Source: Streptomyces massasporeus
Lineage (GTDB): Bacteria > Actinomycetota > Actinomycetes > Streptomycetales > Streptomycetaceae
Length of the DNA: 64,000 nt
Reading direction: 5' to 3'
Assembly (NCBI RefSeq): GCF_014648995.1
Contig: NZ_BMSE01000004.1
Coordinates: 124,001 to 188,000 of the forward strand
In this document: piece by piece, positions 49,342 to 58,764 of the stretch
Position numbering within the stretch: position 1 is the first letter of the stretch
How the letters are laid out: the number at the start of each line of letters is the position of its first letter
Translations under genes and position numbers: made by a program
Notes under the pieces: model-generated
What the model was told of the DNA's origin: nothing
The model's input: the letters and a program-made list of their open reading frames with translations, nothing else
Database searches by the model: none

Positions 49342-51126
49342 TCAGAAAACGGGCGTGCCGTTACGGGTGAGCTTCCAGTCGACCCCCGCGAACGCGGCCG
49401 GGTCGATCGACCCCTTCGCCTTCACCCAGGCGATCATGGTGTTGCGGATCTCTTCCGAGTTCGACCACAGCACCTGGGCCGCGGCGACGTGCGGGAAGTT
49501 GCCGCCGCCGTTGGCCCGGTAGTTGTTCACCGCGAACACGAACTTCGCGTCGTCCGCGAGCGGCTGCCCCTCGAAGCGCACGTTCGTCACCCGTGACCCG
49601 GCCGGCTTCGCGATGTCGATCTCGTACGACAGACCGCTCACCACGTCGTAGTTGTAGTCCGGCGTGCCGTTCGCGTTCGTCAGCTTCGCCGGATCCACCG
49701 CCGCGTCCGGCGCCGTCTGCACGAAGTAGTTCGCCGAGAACTCCAGGTACGCCTTCATCTGCGCCCCCGTCATCAGACGTGCCTCCAGCGTGTTCTCGAA
49801 CACGTACAGACCCGCCACGTCCCGGATCGTCACCTGGCCCGCCGGGATCCGGGCACTGCGCGAGAAGCACGCCGCCTGCGACAACACCGGCAGCGACGCG
49901 TGCTCCGTGCCCGCCAGCGCCTGCTTCACCGTGTCCGCCTGGATGTGGTTGATCAGATCGATGATCGGCACGTCCTTGTACGGCGCCTGGGCCGACGTCA
50001 TCTCCGCCGCGTTGGTGCCGATGACCTGGTTGACGTACGCCACGACCTTCTCGTGCTCGTCGACGAGCAGCTTCGTGATCTTCGAGTCCTCCTCCACCGT
50101 GTTGGAGTTCAGGACCTTCGCGCCCACCTTCTCGACCTTCCAGCAGCCCTTCTCGAAGACCAGCTCGAAGTCGAACAGCGTCAGCCGCTGCCCCCACTTC
50201 AGCGGCTCCGACAGCACGACCTGCTTGCCCGTCTTCTTGTTCGTGACGAAGTACTCCGGGATCTCCGTGTGCGCGTGCCCGACCAGGATCGCGTCGATCC
50301 CCGGCACCTGCTCCGCCACCAGAGCCGCCGCGTTCTCGATGTACGGCAGCTGGTCACCGTAGGACGACGTCCCCGACGAACCGCTGTGCGCCGACACGAT
50401 GACCACGTCCGCGCCCATCGACCGCAGCTTCGGCACCCACTTCGCCGCCTGCTCCTCCAGACCCGGGAACGTCATCTTCCCCTGGACGTTCGCCTTGTCC
50501 CAGATCGCGATGCCCGGGTTGGTCAGCCCCAGCACCGCCACCTTCACGTCCCGCCCGTGCGGAGTGCGCAGCCGGTGCATGCTGTACGGCGCGAACGCCG
50601 GGCGCAGCGTCTTCGCGTCCAGCGCGTTCGCGCCCAGCAGCGGGAAGTCGCACTGCTGCTCGAACTTGCGCAGCACCGGGATGCCGTAGTTGAACTCGTG
50701 GTTGCCCAGCGCCGCCGCGTCGTAGCCCATGGCGTTCATCGCCTGCGCCATCGGGTGCACCGGCCCGCCCTTGGCGGTGATCGGGTCCACCTTGGCGTAG
50801 TAGTACGACAGCTGGGTGCCCTGGATGGTGTCGCCCGCGTCGATCAGCAGCGTGTTGCGGCGGCCCTTCTCCGCACGGACCTGGTTGACCAGCGTCGAGA
50901 CCTTCGCGAGGCCGACGTCGTTGTGGTCCTTGTCGTCGAACTCCTTGTCCGTGAAGTAGTCCCAGTTGAAGACGTTGCCGTGCAGGTCCGTCGTCCCCAG
51001 CACGGTGAACGCGTACCGCTTCGCCTCCGCCGCCTGCGCACCCGGCGCCGAGACCGCACCGGCCAGCGCCACCCCCGCCCCGGTCACGGCGGACTTCTCC
51101 AGGAACTTCCGGCGGTTCAACGGCAT
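49342..51126 (-). CDS. secreted 5'-nucleotidase/2',3'-cyclic phosphodiesterase (UshA-like)
   Basis: A 594-residue exported metallophosphoesterase. A Tat signal is clear (RRKFLEKSAVTGAGVALAG, ending AQA at about 30-32). The two-metal site is given by TTDLHGN, DAGDTIQG, ALGNHEFNYG, SAHSG and VGHAHTE; the C-terminal nucleotidase domain contains NYFVQTA and FAVNNYRANGGGNFP. It likely releases phosphate and nucleosides from extracellular nucleotides. GGGGAG lies 7-8 bases before the ATG at 51126. Divergent from the SIMPL gene. Confidence 0.93.
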   Translation of the reverse strand: MPLNRRKFLEKSAVTGAGVALAGAVSAPGAQAAEAKRYAFTVLGTTDLHGNVFNWDYFTDKEFDDKDHNDVGLAKVSTLVNQVRAEKGRRNTLLIDAGDTIQGTQLSYYYAKVDPITAKGGPVHPMAQAMNAMGYDAAALGNHEFNYGIPVLRKFEQQCDFPLLGANALDAKTLRPAFAPYSMHRLRTPHGRDVKVAVLGLTNPGIAIWDKANVQGKMTFPGLEEQAAKWVPKLRSMGADVVIVSAHSGSSGTSSYGDQLPYIENAAALVAEQVPGIDAILVGHAHTEIPEYFVTNKKTGKQVVLSEPLKWGQRLTLFDFELVFEKGCWKVEKVGAKVLNSNTVEEDSKITKLLVDEHEKVVAYVNQVIGTNAAEMTSAQAPYKDVPIIDLINHIQADTVKQALAGTEHASLPVLSQAACFSRSARIPAGQVTIRDVAGLYVFENTLEARLMTGAQMKAYLEFSANYFVQTAPDAAVDPAKLTNANGTPDYNYDVVSGLSYEIDIAKPAGSRVTNVRFEGQPLADDAKFVFAVNNYRANGGGNFPHVAAAQVLWSNSEEIRNTMIAWVKAKGSIDPAAFAGVDWKLTRNGTPVF

Positions 51127-51288
51127 GTCTGGCTCCCCTGCGGAATCTGTGAACGACGCGCGTAGATAACGCGCGTAGATTCTGACCCGCCCACGACCGG
51201 CCGCAACAGACCCGGCAGGTTGCGATCTGATGACTCGGCCCCCGAACTCCCGGCCGCCAACCAGCCCAGACATGACAGAGTGGGGCGT

Positions 51289-52005
51289 ATGACCGCGGCC
51301 ACCCCAGACGCCTCCCAGCCCGCCGTCCCCTACGGCACACCCGAGGCCCCCCGCATCGCCGTCCGCGGCGAAGCCCGCCTCGAAGTCGACCCCGAGATCG
51401 CCCGCATCGGCATCACCGTCGCAGCCCGCGGCCGCGACCGCCGCTCCGCCCTCGACGACCTCACCCGCCGCAACGCCGGCCTCCTCGACCTCGTCAAGTC
51501 CTACGGCGACGCCGTCGAACGCCTGGAGACCGGCGCCTTCTCCATCACCCCCGAACTCACCAAACACGGCCGCGGCGAACGCGTCCGCACCTACCACGGC
51601 AGCGTCCGCGTCACCGCCGAACTCACCGACTTCACCGCCCTCGGCGAACTCACCACCCGCCTCGCCGACCTCGAACTCACCCGCGTCGACGGCCCCTGGT
51701 GGGCCCTGCGCCCCGACTCGCCCGCCCACCGCGAGGCCAGGAAGAAGGCCGTGCGCGAAGCCGTCCAGCGCGCCCGCGAGTACGCCGAAGCCCTCGGCAC
51801 CAGCCTCTCCGCCCTCGTCGAACTCGCCGACATCGGCGCCGAGAGCGCCCCGCCGGCCTACCCCCAGGCCCCCGGCCGCATGCGCTCCGCCGCCTTCGCC
51901 GGCGCCGCCGAGGACACCCCCGCCCCCCTCGACCTCGAACCCCAGCGTCAACGCGTCCACGCCCAGATCAACGCCCGCTTCACCATGGTGCCGCCGCAGC
52001 TCTAG
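51289..52005 (+). CDS. SIMPL-domain (DUF541) protein
   Basis: A 238-residue protein of the SIMPL/DUF541 family. Seen: APRIAVRGEARLEVDPEIARIGITVAA-type opening (about 20-45), the SITPEL and YHGSVRVTAELTD strands, and ARKKAVREAVQRAREYAEALG helix. No signal peptide, so it is probably cytoplasmic. The family is linked with oxidative stress protection in other bacteria but has no agreed function. The start is ATG 51289, preceded by a weak GGGGCG. Confidence 0.83.
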   Translation: MTAATPDASQPAVPYGTPEAPRIAVRGEARLEVDPEIARIGITVAARGRDRRSALDDLTRRNAGLLDLVKSYGDAVERLETGAFSITPELTKHGRGERVRTYHGSVRVTAELTDFTALGELTTRLADLELTRVDGPWWALRPDSPAHREARKKAVREAVQRAREYAEALGTSLSALVELADIGAESAPPAYPQAPGRMRSAAFAGAAEDTPAPLDLEPQRQRVHAQINARFTMVPPQL

Positions 52006-52159
52006 GCATACCCACGGCCTTCTTTCGAAAATCGGACCGAATTCCTCGAAGTGCTCATCGGAGCGCCCCGCCGCACAATTCGGCACTTGTCAATAACGCT
52101 TAAACGCAAAGTCTGTTGAGTGGTCACCCTCGGCCAATTCACTACCAGTCGGTAACTCA

Positions 52160-52165
52160 TAGGCT
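52160..52165 (+). promoter_or_regulatory. pyk -10 element, possible leaderless transcript
   Basis: TAGGCT lies six bases before the pyk ATG at 52172, which would put the transcript start on the initiation codon. No Shine-Dalgarno is visible upstream. The -35 region is not obvious. Confidence 0.4.
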
Positions 52166-52171
52166 CGATTC

Positions 52172-53593
52172 ATGCGCCGAGCAAAAATCGTCTGCACCCT
52201 GGGGCCCGCCACCGACTCGTACGACCGGATCAAACACCTGGTCGACGCCGGAATGGACGTAGCCCGCTTCAACCTCAGCCACGGCGGCCACGCCGAACAC
52301 GAGGAGCGCTACCACCGGGTCCGCAAAGCCGCCGACGAGACCGGCCGCAGCGTCGGCCTCCTCGCCGACCTCCAAGGCCCGAAAATCAGACTCGGCCACT
52401 TCACCGAAGGACCCGTACTCCTCGAACGCGGCGACACCTTCACCATCACCGTCGAAGAAGGCATCGAAGGCGACGGCCGCATCTGCGGCACCACCTACGC
52501 CGGCCTCGCCACCGACGTCACCCCCGGCGAACGCATCCTCATCGACGACGGCAAGGTCTGCCTCGAAGTCACCGCCGTCGACGGCCCCCGCGTCCACACC
52601 ACCGTCCTCGAAGGCGGAGTGATCTCCGACCACAAAGGCCTCAACCTTCCCGGCGTCGCCGTCTCCGTCCCCGCCCTCTCCAAAAAGGACGAGGACGACC
52701 TCCGCTGGGCCCTGCGCACCGGATTCGACGTCATCGCCCTTTCCTTCGTCCGCTCCGGCCGCGACATCCAGGACGTCCACCGCATCATGGACGAGGAAGG
52801 CCGCCGCCTCCCCGTCATCGCCAAAATCGAAAAACCCCAGGCCGTCGACACCATCGACGACATCGTCGCCGCATTCGACGGCATCATGGTCGCCCGCGGA
52901 GACCTCGGCGTCGAAATGCCACTGGAACACGTCCCGATCGTCCAGAAGCGCGCCATCAAACTCGCCAAACGCAACGCCAAACCGGTCATCGTCGCCACCC
53001 AGATGCTCGACTCGATGATCGACAACGCCCGGCCCACCCGGGCCGAGGCCTCCGACGTCGCCAACGCGGTCATCGACGGCACCGACGCGGTGATGCTGTC
53101 CGGCGAGACCAGCGTCGGCAAGCACCCGATCGAGACCGTCCGCACGATGGCCCGCATCGTCGAAGCGGCGGAGGAAGACGTCCTGGCGAAGGGCCTCCCG
53201 CCGCTGACCGAACGCAACAAACCCCGCACCCAGGGCGGCGCGGTCGCCCGCGCGGCGGCGGAGATCGGCGACTTCCTCGGCGCGAAGTTCCTCGTCGCCT
53301 TCACCCAGTCGGGCGACACCGCCCGCCGCCTCTCCCGCTACCGCTCCCCGATCCCCCTCCTCGCCTTCACCCCCGACCAGGCGACCCGCTCCCAACTCAG
53401 CCTGACCTGGGGCGTCGAAACCTTCCTCGGCCCGTGCGTCGACTCCACGGACGCGATGGTCGACCAGGTCGACGAACTCCTCCTCCGCTACGGCCGCTGC
53501 CGCCCCGGCGACACGGTCGTCATCACGGCGGGCTCCCCACCCGGAGTCTCCGGCTCGACGAACATGGTCCGCGTCCACCACATCGCGGAGTAA
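52172..53593 (+). CDS. pyk: pyruvate kinase
   Basis: A 473-residue pyruvate kinase, the last glycolytic step (PEP + ADP to pyruvate + ATP). Seen: RRAKIVCTLGPA at the N-terminus, ARFNLSHG, ADLQGPKIR, the catalytic Lys in IAKIEKPQAV, metal site MVARGDLGVEMP, ATQMLDSMI and GTDAVMLSGETS, then the C-terminal allosteric domain ending SGSTNMVRVHH. Full family length. Streptomyces usually carry two pyk genes; this copy's neighbourhood next to the ANTAR regulator is conserved as I recall. Probably leaderless. Its stop is 5 bp from the convergent LAGLIDADG gene. Confidence 0.97.
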   Translation: MRRAKIVCTLGPATDSYDRIKHLVDAGMDVARFNLSHGGHAEHEERYHRVRKAADETGRSVGLLADLQGPKIRLGHFTEGPVLLERGDTFTITVEEGIEGDGRICGTTYAGLATDVTPGERILIDDGKVCLEVTAVDGPRVHTTVLEGGVISDHKGLNLPGVAVSVPALSKKDEDDLRWALRTGFDVIALSFVRSGRDIQDVHRIMDEEGRRLPVIAKIEKPQAVDTIDDIVAAFDGIMVARGDLGVEMPLEHVPIVQKRAIKLAKRNAKPVIVATQMLDSMIDNARPTRAEASDVANAVIDGTDAVMLSGETSVGKHPIETVRTMARIVEAAEEDVLAKGLPPLTERNKPRTQGGAVARAAAEIGDFLGAKFLVAFTQSGDTARRLSRYRSPIPLLAFTPDQATRSQLSLTWGVETFLGPCVDSTDAMVDQVDELLLRYGRCRPGDTVVITAGSPPGVSGSTNMVRVHHIAE

Positions 53594-53598
53594 CCACG

Positions 53599-54342
53599 TC
53601 AGTACTTGGGTCCGACGTGGGCGTCCATGAGAGCGACGGAGGCTTTGCGGGCGACGGAGATGTTGCGCGTGTTCGCCTTCTTCCATTCGACGCCCACCTG
53701 GTCGAGCGCCGCGGTGAAGAGGCGGATGATGTCGGCCGAGAGATTGGTGAAGAAGTACCGCGGATACTCGTAGCGCTTTCGCTGCCCGCCGACGATCCGG
53801 GTCGTCCAGTTGGTGATCCGGCAGCCGTCGGAGTGGATGAGTCCCTGGATGAACTCCCAGGGATGGCCGTCGACGATGGCCTGCTGCCAGGGCTCCAGTG
53901 CGATGTGCCGCTCGTGCTTCTTGCCGGGACCATGCTGCGGAAAGAAGAGCGGCCAGTGCTTGCTGTAACCGACCACGGAAACGTAGCCCTCGGCCTGTAC
54001 GCGATAACACCGCCCGGTGGGGCTGATGGCGCGCATGGCGGCCTCGCATGCGTCGATCAGGCCGGGCCAGGAGTTCGCGCAGGCGATGCGCAGATAGTGT
54101 CCGCCCCTGGGGTGAGCGCTGATGCAGCCGTCGCCGAGGTAGAGGCCGAGCAGGTACGCGTATGCGCGCTGATCGGCGGGCGGGCCGGGAGCCGGAGGCG
54201 CGATGCGTGGGAGCGGTTCGAGGCGGCTCTGCCAAGAGCGGATGGCGGCTCGTGAAACGCCTGTCTCACGGCTCACCGAGTTCAGGCTGCGGCCCTGGGC
54301 CACCAGTGCGAGTGCTCGCTCGCGTGTGCCGACGTCGTACAT
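53599..54342 (-). CDS. HTH plus LAGLIDADG endonuclease-like protein
   Basis: A 247-residue protein with an N-terminal helix-turn-helix (RERALALVAQGRSLNSVSRE, GVSRAAIRSWQ; about 7-38) and two LAGLIDADG-like motifs, AYLLGLYLGDGCIS (about 61-74) and FIQGLIHSDGCRI (about 158-170). This two-motif layout is that of monomeric homing endonucleases; the HTH could help site choice. It is free-standing, not inside an intron or intein, and its ATG is 106 bp from a tRNA gene. Related stand-alone proteins recur in Streptomyces; activity is unproven. Confidence 0.75.
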   Translation of the reverse strand: MYDVGTRERALALVAQGRSLNSVSRETGVSRAAIRSWQSRLEPLPRIAPPAPGPPADQRAYAYLLGLYLGDGCISAHPRGGHYLRIACANSWPGLIDACEAAMRAISPTGRCYRVQAEGYVSVVGYSKHWPLFFPQHGPGKKHERHIALEPWQQAIVDGHPWEFIQGLIHSDGCRITNWTTRIVGGQRKRYEYPRYFFTNLSADIIRLFTAALDQVGVEWKKANTRNISVARKASVALMDAHVGPKY

Positions 54343-54383
54343 ACGGCCACTGTGAGAGCGCCCTCATGGCGATACGCAGCGAA

Positions 54384-54417
54384 AAGCGGATGTTCACGAG
54401 AACGTGGACATCCGCTT
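54384..54417 (-). terminator. terminator behind the tRNA gene
   Basis: On the - strand AAGCGGATGTCCAC-GTTCTC-GTGAACATCCGCTT forms a 14-bp stem with one mismatch, followed by TTCGC (an overall CTTTTC). It lies between the tRNA 3' end and the LAGLIDADG gene start, so it should end tRNA transcription. Confidence 0.6.
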
Positions 54418-54448
54418 CGAATGAGTGACCTTGGAAAACAAGGAAAAG

Positions 54449-54523
54449 TGCCCCGGGTCGGACTCGAACCGACACTGTATGGGTTTTGAATCCATTGCCT
54501 GCTGCCAATTGGGCTACCGGGGC
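54449..54523 (-). tRNA. class I tRNA with CAA anticodon (identity uncertain)
   Basis: A 75-nt cloverleaf on the - strand. Acceptor GCCCCGG/CCGGGGC, D arm GCC/GGC with AATTGG loop, anticodon stem ATGGA/CCCAT with an A-C mismatch at the loop end, loop TTCAAAA (anticodon CAA), 5-nt variable loop ACAGT, T arm GTCGG-TTCGAGT-CCGAC, discriminator A. CCA is not encoded; CTTTT follows. CAA would read UUG (Leu), but leucine tRNAs have a long variable arm, absent here. The D arm resembles actinomycete tRNA-Gln. It may be mis-assigned as tRNA-Leu by anticodon alone. Confidence 0.85.
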
Positions 54524-54625
54524 CCGGTGAATCCAAGGTTGACCTCGACCCACTGCCTGACCACCATACCGCAGCTAGGTACGCTCTTGGGAGCAGTACC
54601 GGCCTGCCCCTACCAAGGAGCCCAC

Positions 54626-55282
54626 GTGAGTGCCCCCGAGTCGCCCCAGCCTGTTGACGTGCCTGATGAGGACAAGTCGCACGTGCCTCCGATGACGACG
54701 CGGGTCGTCATCGCCGAGGACGAGGCGCTGATCCGGCTCGATCTCAAAGAGATGCTGGAGGAGGAGGGGTACAGCGTCGTCGGTGAGGCCGGTGACGGTG
54801 AGCAGGCGGTGGAGCTGGCTCGTGAGCACCGGCCCGATCTGGTGATCCTGGACGTGAAGATGCCGAAGATGGACGGCATCTCCGCGGCGGAGAAGATCGC
54901 GGAGGAGAGCATCGCGCCGGTGCTGATGCTGACCGCGTTCTCGCAGCGGGATCTGGTGGAGCGTGCTCGGGACGCCGGCGCGATGGCGTATCTCGTGAAG
55001 CCGTTCAGCAAGACCGATGTCGTGCCGGCGATCGAGATGGCCGTGTCGCGGTTCACGGAGCTGAAGGAGCTGGAGAAGGAGGTCGCCGACCTCACCCTCC
55101 GGCTGGAGACGCGCAAGCTGGTGGACCGGGCGAAGTCGATTCTGCAGACGGAGTACGGGCTGTCGGAGCCGGCGGCCTTCCGCTGGATCCAGAAGACGTC
55201 GATGGACCGTCGGATGTCGATGCAGCAGGTGGCTGAGGCGGTCATTCAGGACGCCGACGAGAAGAAGGCCGACAAGGGCTGA
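54626..55282 (+). CDS. pdtaR: ANTAR-domain response regulator (PdtaR-like antiterminator)
   Basis: A 218-residue regulator with an N-terminal receiver domain (phospho-Asp76 in LVILDVKMP; EDEA at 31-34; Lys in YLVKPFSKTD) and a C-terminal ANTAR RNA-binding domain (about 150-205, with RKLVDRAKSILQ, GLSEPAAFRWIQ and MSMQQVAEAVI). Such proteins bind paired RNA hairpins to prevent termination and, in mycobacteria, work with the kinase PdtaS, which is not present here. The start is GTG 54626 with AAGGAG 5 bases upstream; the first 22 residues are a disordered extension. Confidence 0.92.
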   Translation: MSAPESPQPVDVPDEDKSHVPPMTTRVVIAEDEALIRLDLKEMLEEEGYSVVGEAGDGEQAVELAREHRPDLVILDVKMPKMDGISAAEKIAEESIAPVLMLTAFSQRDLVERARDAGAMAYLVKPFSKTDVVPAIEMAVSRFTELKELEKEVADLTLRLETRKLVDRAKSILQTEYGLSEPAAFRWIQKTSMDRRMSMQQVAEAVIQDADEKKADKG

Positions 55283-55304
55283 GTCACAGACGTCGCAGAC
55301 GTAA

Positions 55305-55344
55305 GAGGCCCGCTCCCCCTTCGACCGAAGGGGGAGCGGGCCTC
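55305..55344. terminator. bidirectional terminator between pdtaR and livF
   Basis: A perfect 17-bp stem (GAGGCCCGCTCCCCCTT, loop CGACCG, and complement) sits between two convergent genes and can serve both. The plus side ends CTCTCGG without a T-run. Confidence 0.85.
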
Positions 55345-55364
55345 TCGGCGTACAGGCCGGGACC

Positions 55365-56077
55365 TCAGTCCTCGCCCAGGTACGCCTTGCGTACCGACTC
55401 GTCGTGCAGCAGGTCCTGCCCGGTTCCGGAGAGGACGACGTTGCCGACCTCCATGACGTGGCCTTGGTCGGCGAGGGAGAGCGCGGCCTGGGCGTTCTGT
55501 TCGACGAGGAGGATCGTCGTGCCCTGGGACTTGAGCTCCGAGATGGTCGCCATGATCTTCTGCATCATGATCGGGGAGAGGCCCATGGAGGGCTCGTCGA
55601 GCATGAGCAGCTTGGGCTGGGACATCAGGGCGCGTCCCATGGCGAGCATCTGCTGTTCGCCGCCCGAGAGGGTTCCGGCGGCCTGCTTGCGGCGTTCCCC
55701 GAGGATGGGGAAGAGGTCGTAGGCGCGCTGGATGTCCTTCTCGATGCCGTCCTTGTCCTTGCGGAGGAAGGCTCCGAGCTGGAGGTTCTCGGCGATGGTG
55801 AGGCGGGGGAAGATGTGCCGGCCCTCGGGGGAGTGGGCGAGGCCGAGGGCGACGATCTTGTGGGCGGCGACGCCGTTGAGCGGCTTGCCGTCGAAGAGGA
55901 TCTTCCCGGAGGTGGGCTTGAGCAGGCCCGACAGGGTGCGCAGGGTCGTGGTCTTGCCGGCGCCGTTGGTGCCGATGAGGGTGACGACCTGGCCGGCTTC
56001 GACGCTGAAGGAGATGCCTTTGACGGCTTCGATCTTGCCGTAGGAGACCCGGAGGTCCTCGACCTCGAGGAGTGCGG

Positions 56078-56081
<4 letters not shown>
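55365..56081 (-). CDS. livF: branched-chain amino acid ABC transporter ATPase
   Basis: A 238-residue LivF-type ATPase. Walker A GTNGAGKTT (about 37-45), the Q-loop region, signature LSGGEQQMLAMGRALM, Walker B LLMLDEPSMGL and switch segment LLVEQN are all present. Together with LivG it powers uptake of leucine, isoleucine, valine or related compounds. The GTG start overlaps the livG stop by GTGA. It is the last gene of the livKHMGF unit. Confidence 0.95.
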
Positions 56082-56941
<860 letters not shown>

Positions 56942-56945
56942 GTTC

Positions 56946-58760
56946 TTACGCCCCCGCCTTGGTGACGGCCGGTTCGTCGGTCAGCGTGGTCTGTTTGGGT
57001 ACGTCGAGTTGGCCGGTCTCGTGGAATTCGAGCTGGCGCCGGCGGTTGGCGATGATGCCTTCGGGGCGGAAGCGCATCAGGAGGATGAGCGCGATGCCGA
57101 AGGCGAGGAGCGACTTGTCCTGGAGGAAGACCAGCTTCTCGGGGAGCAGGTAGAGCAGGGCCGCGCCGAGGAGCGGTCCGGCCACGGTGCCCATGCCGCC
57201 GAGGACGACCGCGGCCAGGAGGAACGCGGAGTTGGGCGGGGTGGAGCCGGCGAACTGGTACGGCGTGGGGACGACGCTGTAGGTGACGTGGGCGCTGACG
57301 GTGCCGGCGAGGCCGGCGAGGGAGGCGCCGAGGGCGAAGGCGACGAGCTTGACGCGGAAGCCGTTGATGCCCATGGCGGTGGCGGCGGTCTCGTCCTCGC
57401 GGATGGCGATCCAGGAGCGGCCGATGCGGGAGTCCGCCGCACGCGTGTAGACCAGGACCACGATGGCCATGATGAGGACCATCAGCAGGTAGTAGTTGGC
57501 GAAGCGGCCGAGGGTGAATCCGCCGATGTCGTGGGCCTGGCCGAAGTTGAAGCCGAAGAAGTTCAGGTCGGGGATGTTGGCGATGCCGTTCGGGCCGTTG
57601 GTGACGTCGGGTCCGGAGTCGCCGTCCATGTTGTTGACGGCGATGCGGAAGATCTCTCCGAAGCCGAGGGTGACGATGGCGAGGTAGTCGCCGCGCAGTC
57701 GCAGGGTCGGGGCGCCGATGAGGACGCCGAAGACGAGGGACGCGGCGGCGCCGGCCAGGGCGGAGGCCCAGAAGGGCAGGTGGACGCCGGAGATGGTGGA
57801 GAACTCGGAGCCGGAGACGAGGGCGGCGGTGTAGGCGCCGACGCCGAGGAAGGCGACGTATCCGAGGTCGAGGAGTCCGGCGAGGCCGACGACGATGTTG
57901 AGGCCGAGGGCGACGGTCCCGAAGATCAGGATGTTGACGCCGATGTTGGCGTAGTGGTCGTCGGTCTGGGTGAAGGGGAAGGCGATGGCCGCGGCGAAGC
58001 CCATGGCGAGGGTGAAGCTGCGGTTGGCGGCGACGAGGGCCGAGAAGCGGTCCATGAGGCCGGCGGTGTGCACTGCCCACATCGCGAAGGTGACGACGAA
58101 GAGGTAGCCGATGAAGAGTTCGCCGTACTCGGTGTCGATGCCGTAGGTGAAGACGCCGAGGCCGATGATGGTGACCGCGGTGATGACGGCCCGCTGGATC
58201 CAGGGCGCGATGGCCTGGGCGGCGGGGATGCGGTCGGGCTTGGCGATGTAGGCCTTGATGGCTTCCTTGGTGCCGTTGGTGCCGGTGCGCTCCTGGGGGA
58301 GGGCGAAGGCGCCGAGGACGGGCAGCAGGGAGGCGATGGCCGCGATCCAGCCACCGGGTTCGAGGTTGACGACGCCGCCGAGGTTGGCGCTGATGGCGAT
58401 GACGGTGAACCAGGTGACGGTGAAGCCGCCGAGTGCGGTGAGGGCGAGCGGCGCGTTGTTGCGGGCGGGCAGCAGCCAGCCGAGGCCGCGGACGCCGTAG
58501 GAGGCGAGCGCGAACAGGGCGGTGAGGACGCCGGCGGTGAAGGTCAGCCACTGCAGGCCACCGGGGTAGCCGTTGATGGTGAGGTCGCCGGGGAATTCGG
58601 CGGTCCAGGTCCATGCGAGGAACGCGGAGGCGGCGGTGGCGATGCCGCCGGCGAGCAGCAGGGCGCGGGCGGCCGCTTCGGGCAGGGGTATGAGTCCACG
58701 CGGTGCGGGCGGCGGGGTGGGGACGGCGTCCGGCACGGGCGTCTTGGTCGTCTCGGTCAT
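56946..58760 (-). CDS. livM: branched-chain amino acid ABC transporter permease with N-terminal extension
   Basis: A 604-residue LivM permease. The conserved permease core fills the C-terminal half (from about residue 250), with LVGLAGLLDLGYVAFLGVGAY, GAPTLRLRGDYLAIVTLGFGE and GAALLYLLPE. The first 230 or so residues are extra: a Pro-rich start, then several hydrophobic helices and a loop. E. coli LivM is about 425 residues. Its partner is LivH. ATG start 58760, 4 bp behind livH. Confidence 0.93.
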   Translation of the reverse strand: MTETTKTPVPDAVPTPPPAPRGLIPLPEAAARALLLAGGIATAASAFLAWTWTAEFPGDLTINGYPGGLQWLTFTAGVLTALFALASYGVRGLGWLLPARNNAPLALTALGGFTVTWFTVIAISANLGGVVNLEPGGWIAAIASLLPVLGAFALPQERTGTNGTKEAIKAYIAKPDRIPAAQAIAPWIQRAVITAVTIIGLGVFTYGIDTEYGELFIGYLFVVTFAMWAVHTAGLMDRFSALVAANRSFTLAMGFAAAIAFPFTQTDDHYANIGVNILIFGTVALGLNIVVGLAGLLDLGYVAFLGVGAYTAALVSGSEFSTISGVHLPFWASALAGAAASLVFGVLIGAPTLRLRGDYLAIVTLGFGEIFRIAVNNMDGDSGPDVTNGPNGIANIPDLNFFGFNFGQAHDIGGFTLGRFANYYLLMVLIMAIVVLVYTRAADSRIGRSWIAIREDETAATAMGINGFRVKLVAFALGASLAGLAGTVSAHVTYSVVPTPYQFAGSTPPNSAFLLAAVVLGGMGTVAGPLLGAALLYLLPEKLVFLQDKSLLAFGIALILLMRFRPEGIIANRRRQLEFHETGQLDVPKQTTLTDEPAVTKAGA

Positions 58761-58764
58761 GTGA

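Noticed and set aside
54449..54523. A tRNA-Gln (TTG) on the + strand
   Set aside because: The + strand shows TTTTGAA at the loop, but the T arm GGTTCGAGTCC and acceptor geometry are only right on the - strand, where the anticodon is CAA.
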